From Planctomycetota bacterium (GTDB lineage: Bacteria; Planctomycetota; SZUA-567; H5-PLA8), in NCBI GenBank assembly GCA_015075375.1, contig JABTUM010000002.1, positions 715,393 to 779,392 on the forward strand: 64,000 nt of DNA, in the 5' to 3' direction. Below, in pieces: positions 17,943 to 26,047 of the stretch. The notes beneath the pieces are model-generated. The model ran no database searches. It was not told where the DNA came from and was given only the letters and a program-made list of their open reading frames with translations. The translations under genes were made by a program, and so were the position numbers. Numbering within the stretch: the stretch's first letter is position 1; each line of letters starts with the position of its first letter.

Positions 17943-18623
17943 TTATCGGTCGTTGTACTGCTCGATCATCTTATTGATCTTACTCCGGTCGATCTTGCTG
18001 TTGCGCAGCCGGTTTTGCAGCTCCTGGAGGTTGTTTCCGTTGCGGCTGTTCCGGTCGTTGCGATCGTTCCGATTGCGGTCGAAGCGGTCGTTGGTGTTGC
18101 GGTCGTTTTTGTTGTCGTAATCGCGCCCGGTGCGGCGCTGTTCGAGGTAAGAATCCAATGCGGACTGTTGGGAACCCGCCGGCTTTTGAGCGGCCTTCTT
18201 GGCGGCCTCGGCGGCTTTTTTCTCTTCGTCCGCTTTGCGCTTGGCCTCGTCGGCCTTTTTCTTGGCGTCGGCCGCGGCCCGGTCGGCCAGAATCTTGGCC
18301 TGATCTTCCGGACGCATCCATTTGCCGCCGAAGTTCACCAAGCCCTTGGCGCGCATCGCCTCATCGAACTTCCGCTTCTCTTCCGCCGCCCGTTCCCGAG
18401 CCGCGATCTTCTCCGGCGTGTCTTCTTCGATGGCCAGGATCTTCGTGCGTTCGACGTACACCATCCCCTGCGGAACCTTGAGCCGGATGCCGTCGTCGTC
18501 CTGCTTCAGGATCTCGCCTTCCAGTTCCTGCCCGTTCTTCAGCACCACCGTGTCGGCAAGCACAACCGCGGGCGCCCACAGAAGCGCCGACAGCAACAGG
18601 ACTTGCGAACCGAGACGCGCCAT
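17943..18623 (-). CDS. Secreted coiled-coil protein with Asp/Arg/Asn-rich repeats
   Basis: 226 aa from the start at 18623, which gives a signal peptide (LLLSALLWAPAVVLA). A short beta domain follows (DTVVLKNGQELEGEILKQDDDGIRLKVPQG), a pattern common in planctomycete exported proteins. Then a Lys/Ala/Glu-rich helix (about 85-150), and a striking low-complexity stretch made of DRN and NDR units (about 165-200) before a final helix. Function unknown. The same strand continues with the DUF59 gene beyond 18736. Confidence 0.65.
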   Translation of the reverse strand: MARLGSQVLLLSALLWAPAVVLADTVVLKNGQELEGEILKQDDDGIRLKVPQGMVYVERTKILAIEEDTPEKIAARERAAEEKRKFDEAMRAKGLVNFGGKWMRPEDQAKILADRAAADAKKKADEAKRKADEEKKAAEAAKKAAQKPAGSQQSALDSYLEQRRTGRDYDNKNDRNTNDRFDRNRNDRNDRNSRNGNNLQELQNRLRNSKIDRSKINKMIEQYNDR

Positions 18624-18735
18624 CGCCCACCTGCCTTCGCCAAGGGACCGAACGGCCTTCAAGTACGAGTATCCTAACCCAGGACTCCGGAATGCAAGAC
18701 TTTGCTGCAAGGCGGCCCGCCTTTAAGGAGTGCGG

Positions 18736-19047
18736 CTAGGTATATCCCAAAAGGCTCGCCTGCAACTTGCCCTCGGTCGTCATCTTGTCCTTGCCCCACG
18801 GCGGATCGAACGTAAGCGTCGTGCGCACGTACTCCACGCCATCCACCTTGGCCGCTACGGCAATCATCTTGGCTGCGAGCTGGTCCTGTACCGGGCAAGC
18901 CGGGTTGGTTAGCGTGAAGACGATCTCGTAATCGCCCGGCGCATGTTCTTTCACGTCGTAGATCAGCCCCAGATCCACGATATTGATCGGTATCTCGGGA
19001 TCGTAAATCTCGCGCAGCGCTTCGCGCACGGTTTGTGCCGATACCAT
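18736..19047 (-). CDS. DUF59/MIP18-family Fe-S assembly protein (SufT/PaaD-like)
   Basis: 103 aa. The pattern REIYDPEIPINIVDLGLIYDV and LTNPACPVQDQLAAKM with its conserved Cys, then TLTFDPPWGKDKM, is the DUF59 signature; these proteins help mature Fe-S proteins. Encoded 27 bases after sufS on the same strand, matching SufT-SufS neighbourhoods elsewhere. Confidence 0.88.
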   Translation of the reverse strand: MVSAQTVREALREIYDPEIPINIVDLGLIYDVKEHAPGDYEIVFTLTNPACPVQDQLAAKMIAVAAKVDGVEYVRTTLTFDPPWGKDKMTTEGKLQASLLGYT

Positions 19048-19074
19048 GAGCCACCTGTCCTAATTCCGGCGAAC

Positions 19075-20358
19075 CTACGCGAAATACTTCTTCACCTTCA
19101 GCAGGCCCTTGGCCAGCAGATCGATTTCTTCCTGATGCGTATAGACGTAAAAACTCGCGCGCGCCGTCGAAGGACTCCCCAGCCATTCGTGCAGCGGTTG
19201 CGTGCAGTGGTGCCCCGCGCGCACCGCGATCCCTTCGCTGTCCAGCACCTGAGCGACGTCGTGTGCGTGAATATGCTCGAACTCGAAGGTGACCACGCCC
19301 GCCCGAAGTTCGGGATCGGCCGGACCAAACACCTTCAGGCCCTGCACCTCCTTTAGCTTCTCCAGCGCGTAGGTGACCAGCTCCTTCTCGTGCGCGCGCA
19401 CGTTGGCCATGCCCAGACGGCCCAGGTACTCCAGCGCGGCCGTCATGCCTGCCGTTTCGGCGATCGGCGGCGTTCCCGCCTCGAAGCGCAGCGGCGGATC
19501 CTTGTACGTGCTGCTCGCCAGCTTTACTTCCTCGATCATTTCCCCGCCGCCGAGAAACGCGTCCATCTGCTGCAGCAGGTCGAAGCGCCCGTACAGCACG
19601 CCCAGTCCCGTCGGGCCCAGCATCTTGTGCGCGCTGAAGGCGTAAAAGTCCGCGCCCAGTTCGCGAACGTTCACCGGAAGGTGCGGCGCGGCTTGGCAGC
19701 CATCGACGACCAGAATCGCCCCGTGTGCGTGCACCAGCTTCGAAATCTCGGCGATTGGATTGATCGTGCCCAGCACGTTGCTTACGTGCGCCAGTGCCAC
19801 CAGCTTCACCTTGCCGCCCTTGAGGAACTCTTCGAGTTCCTCCAGCCGCAGCGTCCCGTCGGCGTTCAGTTCCACGCCGCGGACCACGACGCCCTTATCT
19901 TTGGCCAGCAGATGCCACGGCACCAGATTGCTGTGGTGCTCCAGGCGCGAGACAACCACCTCGTCGCCGGCCTTGAGATGCCGGCGCCCCCAGCCGTGCG
20001 CGACCAGATTCAGCGCTTCGGTTGCGTTCTTGGTCCAGACGATCTCCGTCGGCCGCGCGGCGTTGATGAACCAGCTCGCCCGCGTCCGCGCGCATTCGTA
20101 GATCTCCGTCGCGCGTTCGGCCAGCATATGCAGCCCGCGATGCACGTTCGCGTTGCTGGTGTGGTAATACTCGTTCATCGCATCGATGACCGTGAACGGC
20201 TTCTGGCTCGTCGCCGCGCTGTCCAGGTACACCAAGCGCTTGTCGCGCACCTTCTGCTTCAGGATCGGAAAGTCTTGCGCGAGCTTGCGTCCGTCGATCG
20301 GCTGGCGTTCGATGGCCGGGGCATCCTTCTTGACGGGGGAAGAGGAAGGGCGGTTCAT
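19075..20358 (-). CDS. sufS: SufS-type cysteine desulfurase
   Basis: 427 aa. PLP enzyme that takes sulfur from cysteine for Fe-S cluster building. PLP Lys245 lies in SAHKMLGPTG; the sulfur-carrying Cys385 in RAGHHCTQP, the short-loop form of type II (SufS) enzymes; YLDSAATSQKP at the N-terminus is also typical. A 20-residue polar extension precedes the core. In the middle of the Rieske-sufS-DUF59 run (gaps of 20 and 27 bases). No SufBCD or SufU in the window. Confidence 0.93.
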   Translation of the reverse strand: MNRPSSSPVKKDAPAIERQPIDGRKLAQDFPILKQKVRDKRLVYLDSAATSQKPFTVIDAMNEYYHTSNANVHRGLHMLAERATEIYECARTRASWFINAARPTEIVWTKNATEALNLVAHGWGRRHLKAGDEVVVSRLEHHSNLVPWHLLAKDKGVVVRGVELNADGTLRLEELEEFLKGGKVKLVALAHVSNVLGTINPIAEISKLVHAHGAILVVDGCQAAPHLPVNVRELGADFYAFSAHKMLGPTGLGVLYGRFDLLQQMDAFLGGGEMIEEVKLASSTYKDPPLRFEAGTPPIAETAGMTAALEYLGRLGMANVRAHEKELVTYALEKLKEVQGLKVFGPADPELRAGVVTFEFEHIHAHDVAQVLDSEGIAVRAGHHCTQPLHEWLGSPSTARASFYVYTHQEEIDLLAKGLLKVKKYFA

Positions 20359-20378
20359 GGTCGTTACCCGAGAAAGCG

Positions 20379-20693
20379 TTATTCCACCTGCACTTCGATG
20401 TCGTCCCCGGTCACGCGAACGGGGTAGCTCTTGATCGGTTCCACCGCCGGCATCGACTTCGCCGCACCGGTCTTCAGGTCGAATTCAGCGCCGTGCCACG
20501 GACAGGCGACCGTGCAATCGTCGGTCAGCCAGCCTTCGGCCAGCGAGGCGTCGGCGTGGGTGCACGCATCGTCGATGGCGAATAACTGGCCCTTGGCGTG
20601 CCAGATGGCGATCAGCTTCCCCGCAACCTTCACGCAATGCCCTTTGCCTTCGGGAAGATCGGCCTTCTTCAGTACCTTTTCGAATTCCGCCAT
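20379..20693 (-). CDS. Rieske [2Fe-2S] ferredoxin
   Basis: 104 aa from the start at 20693. Rieske cluster ligands: CTHADASL (Cys, His) and CPWHGAEFDLKTG (Cys, His). Soluble, without a membrane anchor, of the dioxygenase-ferredoxin/NirD type. Genes of this type are often found beside SufS and DUF59 genes; it may deliver electrons during cluster assembly. Confidence 0.9.
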   Translation of the reverse strand: MAEFEKVLKKADLPEGKGHCVKVAGKLIAIWHAKGQLFAIDDACTHADASLAEGWLTDDCTVACPWHGAEFDLKTGAAKSMPAVEPIKSYPVRVTGDDIEVQVE

Positions 20694-20914
20694 CGCCCAA
20701 GCACTCCTTCGTATCCGGAGCATGATTGGAAGCCCACAGGAGCATCTTCGTCTGCTCTCCGAAGGGCGTCAAGCTAATGCGGATATCGATTATCCGTATT
20801 CGGGGAAGGTTTGCAAGCATTCAAAATGCTGGGGAACGCCTCGCTAATCCGCTTCGTCCAAGAACAGTAACTCGCGCAGGAATGGGCGTTTGCCGGCAAT
20901 AAGGGAGGCGTGGC

Positions 20915-22525
20915 ATGGCAAGCGAGCCAGCTCTCGAAAATGCCGACTCGGCCCAGCCAACCGTGCCCGATCTCGCCTGGCGGGATGAGGACCTGCTTCC
21001 GGAGGAGGACGGGCCCGACGCCACGCCGCCCTCTGCGCCGCTGCCGTCCGTGCGCAAAGCTCGCTCTGCCCACTTCGGATCCGAATTGGTCGCTCGCGTG
21101 CGTGTCGTACCGTGGTGGGTGATTTCCGGCGCGTTTCACGGCCTGTTGGTGATGCTCGTGACCTTGTTGGGCGTGGCCGTCCAGCGCATCCAGTCGCAGG
21201 ATACCGCGTTCTACACCAGCCTCGAACGCCCGCGTGTTCCGGAGCTGGAGCGCCTGCGGCATCCAGACGCTTCGTTGCAATCGTTCGAAATGCTCGACGA
21301 TCATCGGGTGCTGGACAACCCTGTCGTGCCGCTGCGCGACGCGGACGTGGTGGTCAACCACGACGTGAGCGTGACCGAAGAAGAATGGAAGGCCGCGCGA
21401 GGCGATGCGCGAGCCTTATCCGACGTGCCCTTGGATGGCAACGGCTGGGTGGGTCACCTGGGGTTGCGCAGGGGCAGCGGAGGCGCGTACGGCCAGCGTT
21501 CGGCGCTGGAACGGCGCAAGCTTGCCGAGGCCGGCGGCGGCGGGCGAATGACCGAGAGCGCCGTACAAGCGGGGTTGCGCTGGCTCGCCCTGAGTCAGGA
21601 GATGGACGGACGCTGGAACTGCGAAGAGTTTGGCGGCAAACCGGCCGACGTGGCCGTCACGGGACTGGCCCTGTTGGCCATGCTGGGCGCCGGAAACTCC
21701 GAACGTGCCGGCGAGTACAAAGAAAGCGTCCGCCGCGCCGTTCGCTGGCTTCAGAGCATCCAAAAGCCCGACGGCTCGCTCTTTAAGGAAGGGGAAATTC
21801 ACGGCATCGGCTACCACCACGCCATCGCGGGCTTGGCGCTCGTCGAAGCCGCCGGCATGGGACGGGTGCCCGAGACTCGGGTCGCCGCGCAGAACGCGGT
21901 GGACTATTCGTGCCGCATCCACCAGCACGTTCAGAACGGCCTTCGCATGGGCTGGCGTTACGAGGCCGGGGAGGCTGGGGATCTGTCCGTCACCGGCTGG
22001 TTTGTCATGCAACTCAAAGCCGCCAAGGTCGCGGGTCTGCGCGTCGATGGCGAATCGATCCGCGGAGCCGAACGCTTCCTGGAACATGCGCAGTGCCGCG
22101 GCGATTCGCCCGACGGCTACGACGCACATCGCTACGGATACCGAGACGGCACCACCCGCGGAGTGCGCCAGACCGCCATAGGCTGCCTCAGCCGGATCTT
22201 TTTGGGCGAACAACCCAAGAAGGTGCGGGCCGGAATTCATTGGTTCGTGAATTTGGGCGGCGTACCCGAGTGGAGGAACGACGGGAGCACGGTCGATTTG
22301 TACCACTGGTATTATGGCACATTGTGCGTATTTCAGTACGGCGGCGATTTGTGGAAGTCCTGGAATCAGGCCTTAATTACGAGCCTTTGCGTGCGCCAAA
22401 AGACCGCCGGCCCGGACCTGGGATCGTGGGATCCAATCGGAGCTTTCAGCTCATCCTGGGGGCGCGTGGGTCAAACCGCCCTAAGTTGTCTATGTCTAGA
22501 AGTTTACTACCGTTACAAGCGCTGA
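20915..22525 (+). CDS. Membrane-anchored protein with prenyltransferase/squalene-oxidase-like repeats (copy 1)
   Basis: 536 aa. A cytoplasmic acidic N-terminus is followed by one membrane segment (VPWWVISGAFHGLLVMLVTLLGVAV, about 66-90), a charged stretch, a Gly-rich hinge (GRGSGGAYGQR ... GGGGRM), and then an alpha/alpha toroid of about 330 residues with repeat motifs (AVQAGLRWLALSQEMDGRW, ALLAMLGAG, VRRAVRWLQSIQKPDGSL). The DxDD/catalytic acid of true squalene cyclases is not evident, so it is probably not a cyclase. Paralogue of the next gene; same architecture throughout. Confidence 0.75.
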   Translation: MASEPALENADSAQPTVPDLAWRDEDLLPEEDGPDATPPSAPLPSVRKARSAHFGSELVARVRVVPWWVISGAFHGLLVMLVTLLGVAVQRIQSQDTAFYTSLERPRVPELERLRHPDASLQSFEMLDDHRVLDNPVVPLRDADVVVNHDVSVTEEEWKAARGDARALSDVPLDGNGWVGHLGLRRGSGGAYGQRSALERRKLAEAGGGGRMTESAVQAGLRWLALSQEMDGRWNCEEFGGKPADVAVTGLALLAMLGAGNSERAGEYKESVRRAVRWLQSIQKPDGSLFKEGEIHGIGYHHAIAGLALVEAAGMGRVPETRVAAQNAVDYSCRIHQHVQNGLRMGWRYEAGEAGDLSVTGWFVMQLKAAKVAGLRVDGESIRGAERFLEHAQCRGDSPDGYDAHRYGYRDGTTRGVRQTAIGCLSRIFLGEQPKKVRAGIHWFVNLGGVPEWRNDGSTVDLYHWYYGTLCVFQYGGDLWKSWNQALITSLCVRQKTAGPDLGSWDPIGAFSSSWGRVGQTALSCLCLEVYYRYKR

Positions 22526-22560
22526 AGCACGCACATGGGCACTTCCGCAACGTCCAATCC

Positions 22561-22581
22561 TGCACTCGGTGCATCTTTTTT
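22561..22581 (+). terminator. Weak intrinsic terminator-like hairpin after squalene-repeat copy 1
   Basis: TGCAC-TCG-GTGCA stem (5 bp) is followed by ATC and six T's, 35 bases after the stop of copy 1. Short stem, so termination may be partial and allow readthrough into copy 2. Confidence 0.4.
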
Positions 22582-22722
22582 GTACGGCATAAGTCAAGAA
22601 TTCGACAGTTTTTGAATGCGTCTTCGTTCTTTATTTGAACCCCGGCCGCAGTCGCTGCGATTAGGGGTTCGAACATTGCCGCGGGGAGAGGGACCCCGCA
22701 AGCCCCATCTGGAGAACGGATC

Positions 22723-24285
22723 ATGGCCCGGAACGAAGAATTCGTCGAAGAGGAACTGCTGGACGAGGAGCTGGAAGAAGAAGCGCCAGCAGGCGAGGGC
22801 TTTTTCGACAGCCTTTCGTCGCAATTCGGCTCGGCGCCTTGGTGGGTGATCTCGGGAGCGTTCCACGCGCTCCTGCTGCTGTTGCTCACCTTGATCGGCA
22901 TGGCGATCTACCGCGCGCAGACGAACGACGTGGTGATCACGACGGACCTCGAAAAGAGCAAGCCGCCGGAATACGACGAGAAGAAGCCGCGCGACGTCTT
23001 CAAGAACCCGGTTCCGATCGACAGCGATATGCCGCCGGTCGAGAATCCGGTGGTGACGCACGAAGAGGTTGAGATCGCGGACCATGTCGAGACGGAGAAC
23101 GACATGGACATGGCGACGGCGAAGGGCGACGAGGCGGCGATCTCGGACGTTCCGCTGGGCGGCGTGGGCACGGTGGCGGCGATCGGGTTGGGCGGCGGCG
23201 GCGGCGGCGCGTTCGGGCATCGCTTGGGCGGCGGCCGGCGGCGCTTGGCGACGCGCGGCGGCGGCGGCCGGGCGACGGAATCGGCGGTCGACGCGGCGTT
23301 GAAGTGGCTGGCCGAGCACCAGGAAGCCGACGGGCACTGGGACGCCATGAAGTACGGTTCCTCGCAGAAGACCGATTCGGCCTGCACGGGGTTGGCGCTG
23401 CTGGCCTTCCTGGGCGCGGGGCACACGGAAAAGGTCGGTAAGTACAAAGACAACGTCCGCCGCGCGGTGGGTTGGCTGATCAGCAAGCAGCAGGCGAACG
23501 GTCTGGTCTTCGACAGCACGGACGCGGGCGGGCACCGCGGCGTCGGCTATCCGCACTCGATCTGCGGGATGGCGCTGGCCGAAGCTTCGGGCATGGGCCG
23601 CGTACCGGAAACCAAGGCCGCGGCGCAGAAGGCCATCGACTACACCTGTAACGTTCACCAGCAGGGCGACGGTTCGGACAAGGGCGCGTGGCGCTACTCG
23701 GCCAAGAGCGAGCCCGACACGTCGGTGACCGGCTGGTTCATCATGCAGCTCAAGTCGGCCAAGGTCGCCGGCCTCGGCGTCGATGCGGCCTCCTTCGAAG
23801 GCGCGATTAAGTGGCTGGATGCGGTCGAGCACAAGGTTGAAGGCGGCGGCGGCGAATACGGTCCGGCGAGCGTCTACTGGTACCAGAAGACGAATCCGCA
23901 CGAACACACGCAGCATCGCTTGACGGCCATCGGTACGCTGGGCCGCCAGTTCCTGGGCTGGAAGAAGGAAGACCTGGAAGGCAGCGTGCGCTGGTTCATG
24001 AACAAGGGCGGCGTGCCGAAGTGGGACGGCGGCGGGAGCGTCGACCTCTACTTCTGGTACTACGGCACCCTCTGCGTCTTCCAGCAGGGCGGCGATATGT
24101 GGAAGCAGTGGAACGACTCGATGAAGAGCGCGCTGTGCGACAATCAGCGCAAGGGCGGCGACGAAGACGGCTCGTGGGACCCGGTCGGCGCGTACGCGAA
24201 CGAGTGGGGCCGCGTGGGCCAGACGGCGCTGTGCTGCCTCTGCCTCGAGGTCTACTACCGCTACCTGCCGCTCTACAAGCAATAA
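22723..24285 (+). CDS. Membrane-anchored protein with prenyltransferase/squalene-oxidase-like repeats (copy 2)
   Basis: 520 aa. Very acidic N-terminus (EEFVEEELLDEELEEE), then the same APWWVISGAFHALLLLLLTLIGMAIY anchor as copy 1, a linker with DNPVV-like ENPVV, a Gly-rich hinge (GGGGGGAFGHRLGGGRR), and the helical toroid with motifs such as AALKWLAEHQEADGHWD and SWDPVGAYANEWGRVGQTALCCLCLEVYYRY at the end, nearly identical to copy 1. Followed by a strong terminator. Role unknown; such families are expanded in Planctomycetes. Confidence 0.78.
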   Translation: MARNEEFVEEELLDEELEEEAPAGEGFFDSLSSQFGSAPWWVISGAFHALLLLLLTLIGMAIYRAQTNDVVITTDLEKSKPPEYDEKKPRDVFKNPVPIDSDMPPVENPVVTHEEVEIADHVETENDMDMATAKGDEAAISDVPLGGVGTVAAIGLGGGGGGAFGHRLGGGRRRLATRGGGGRATESAVDAALKWLAEHQEADGHWDAMKYGSSQKTDSACTGLALLAFLGAGHTEKVGKYKDNVRRAVGWLISKQQANGLVFDSTDAGGHRGVGYPHSICGMALAEASGMGRVPETKAAAQKAIDYTCNVHQQGDGSDKGAWRYSAKSEPDTSVTGWFIMQLKSAKVAGLGVDAASFEGAIKWLDAVEHKVEGGGGEYGPASVYWYQKTNPHEHTQHRLTAIGTLGRQFLGWKKEDLEGSVRWFMNKGGVPKWDGGGSVDLYFWYYGTLCVFQQGGDMWKQWNDSMKSALCDNQRKGGDEDGSWDPVGAYANEWGRVGQTALCCLCLEVYYRYLPLYKQ

Positions 24286-24325
24286 CCCGGCCGCGCCCAA
24301 CGGGCGCCCCGGACTTAGTCGTACC

Positions 24326-24361
24326 GCGCCGGCCCCTGCAAAGGGGCCGGCGCTTTTTTTT
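24326..24361 (+). terminator. Strong intrinsic terminator
   Basis: Perfect 11-bp stem (GCGCCGGCCCC / GGGGCCGGCGC, loop TGCAAA) followed by eight T's, 40 bases after squalene-repeat copy 2. Confidence 0.92.
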
Positions 24362-24378
24362 GACCTGCCGGCGGCCGG

Positions 24379-24403
24379 TTTTCGGCCGATTCCCGGCCGA
24401 AAA
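24379..24403. terminator. Second hairpin, symmetrical A/T-flanked stem
   Basis: Arms TTTTCGGCCG and CGGCCGAAAA with a 5-base loop, a perfect 10-bp inverted repeat directly after the strong terminator. Being flanked by A's and T's it could terminate in either direction, or act as a backup. Confidence 0.5.
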
Positions 24404-24482
24404 GTTCAAGATCGGCCCCTCCGACGCGTCCATGGGTCGCTTCCGTTTTCCTGTTCCTCATGGCTGAAAGGCTCACCCGCTC

Positions 24483-25829
24483 ATGGCCCACGCGTCCGCC
24501 CCGCTTCCGGTTCCCGCGCTTCCCAGCGAACCCGTCCAGCGGCTCACCGAGCCGCTGGCGCGCTTCCTCCATATCCAGGCCGCCAGCGGGATCGTGCTGC
24601 TCGCTTTTACGCTCCTGGCGCTCTTCCTGGCCAACTCGGAATGGGCCGAACCGTTTTTGGGATTCTGGAAGACCAAGCTGGGGTTCAAGGTCGGCTCGTT
24701 CGAATTCACCCACTCGCTCAAGCATTGGATCAACGACGGCCTGATGACGATCTTCTTTTTCGTCGTGGGGCTGGAAGTGAAACGCGAGATGGCGGTGGGC
24801 GAATTGCGCGAACTGCGCCAGGCCTCGCTGCCCATCGCGGCGGCGATCGGCGGGATGTTGGCGCCGGCGGGACTGTACCTGGCTTTTCAGGCGGGGGAAC
24901 CCGGCGCCGACGGCTGGGGCATCCCGATGGCGACGGATATCGCCTTCGTCGTCGGCTGCCTGGCTCTGCTGGGCGACCGCGTTCCGCACGGGCTGCGCAT
25001 CCTGATGCTCTCGCTGGCGATCGTGGACGACATCGGCGCGATTCTGGTCATCGCGATCGGGTACAGCGGAGCGCTGGATCTGGTGGCGCTGGCTTTGGGC
25101 GGCGCGGGGATCGCCGGGGTGCTGGCCATGCAGCGCTTGGGCGTGCGCAGCGTAGGCCTGTACGCCATCGTGGGCGTGGGGATCTGGTTCGCCTTCCACG
25201 AGTCGGGGATTCACGCCACCATCGCCGGGGTGATCCTGGGCGTGCTGACGCCGGTGCGCCGCTGGGTCTCGCCGGGCCTGTGGACGGATACGGCGGGCGA
25301 AGCGATGCGTTTCCTGCGCGGGGACGACGCGGCCGAAGCGCAGCGCCGCCTGGTGCTCGAACGCCTGGAGCGGGCCACGCGCGAAGCGCGCTCGCCGCAG
25401 GAGCGCCTGGAGCAGGCGCTGCATCCGTGGGTCAGCTTCGTGATCATGCCGCTCTTCGCCTTCGCCAACGCCGGCGTACCGGTGCAACTCGGGGCCTTTG
25501 GCGAACCCATCGCGGTGGCCGTCATGGTGGGCTTGGGTGTGGGCAAACCGGTGGGGGTGGTGCTGGCGTGCTTCCTGGCGGTGAAGCTGGGTCTGGCCCG
25601 GCTTCCGGAACGCGTGACCTGGAGCGCCGTGGTGGCGGGCGGCTTCCTGGCGGGGATCGGCTTTACCATGGCGCTCTTTATCGCGGGCCTGGCGCTGAAC
25701 GAAGAACTGCTGGACACGGCCAAGATCGGGATCCTGGGCGGTTCGGCACTGAGCGCCGTGGTGGGGATGGCGCTGCTGGTGGCGGTGCTGCCGAAGGCGG
25801 CGGTGTCTGGGCCCGCGCCGGCCGCCTGA
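24483..25829 (+). CDS. nhaA: Na+/H+ antiporter NhaA
   Basis: 448 aa inner-membrane protein with about 11-12 hydrophobic segments. Exchanges sodium for protons. Functional residues visible: ATDIAFVVGCLALLGD (Asp of helix IV) and LAIVDDIGAILVIAIGYSG (the paired Asp of helix V), plus the C-terminal GKPVGVVLACFLAVKLGLA and AGIGFTMALFIAGLA. A hydrophilic loop of about 55 residues in the middle (EAMRFLRGDDAAEAQRR...) is somewhat long but within the range of the family. Standalone gene. Confidence 0.93.
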   Translation: MAHASAPLPVPALPSEPVQRLTEPLARFLHIQAASGIVLLAFTLLALFLANSEWAEPFLGFWKTKLGFKVGSFEFTHSLKHWINDGLMTIFFFVVGLEVKREMAVGELRELRQASLPIAAAIGGMLAPAGLYLAFQAGEPGADGWGIPMATDIAFVVGCLALLGDRVPHGLRILMLSLAIVDDIGAILVIAIGYSGALDLVALALGGAGIAGVLAMQRLGVRSVGLYAIVGVGIWFAFHESGIHATIAGVILGVLTPVRRWVSPGLWTDTAGEAMRFLRGDDAAEAQRRLVLERLERATREARSPQERLEQALHPWVSFVIMPLFAFANAGVPVQLGAFGEPIAVAVMVGLGVGKPVGVVLACFLAVKLGLARLPERVTWSAVVAGGFLAGIGFTMALFIAGLALNEELLDTAKIGILGGSALSAVVGMALLVAVLPKAAVSGPAPAA

Positions 25830-26047
25830 GTCAGCGGCGTCAGACCTTGGGAGAGAACTAAATGGGAAGCGCCGGGCCAGAATAGGCCATTCGCCGCACG
25901 CATTCGGGGTGTGCTTCATGAGTCACACCTGCGTTCATGGCGCGTCTCATAGGAATGAGAGTTAGGCGGATATCGATTGCCACCGTTGGGCATGGGGAGC
26001 GTGTGGCCCCACCCGGCCCAAATCCGAAGTGCAATTTAGATAAGGGT

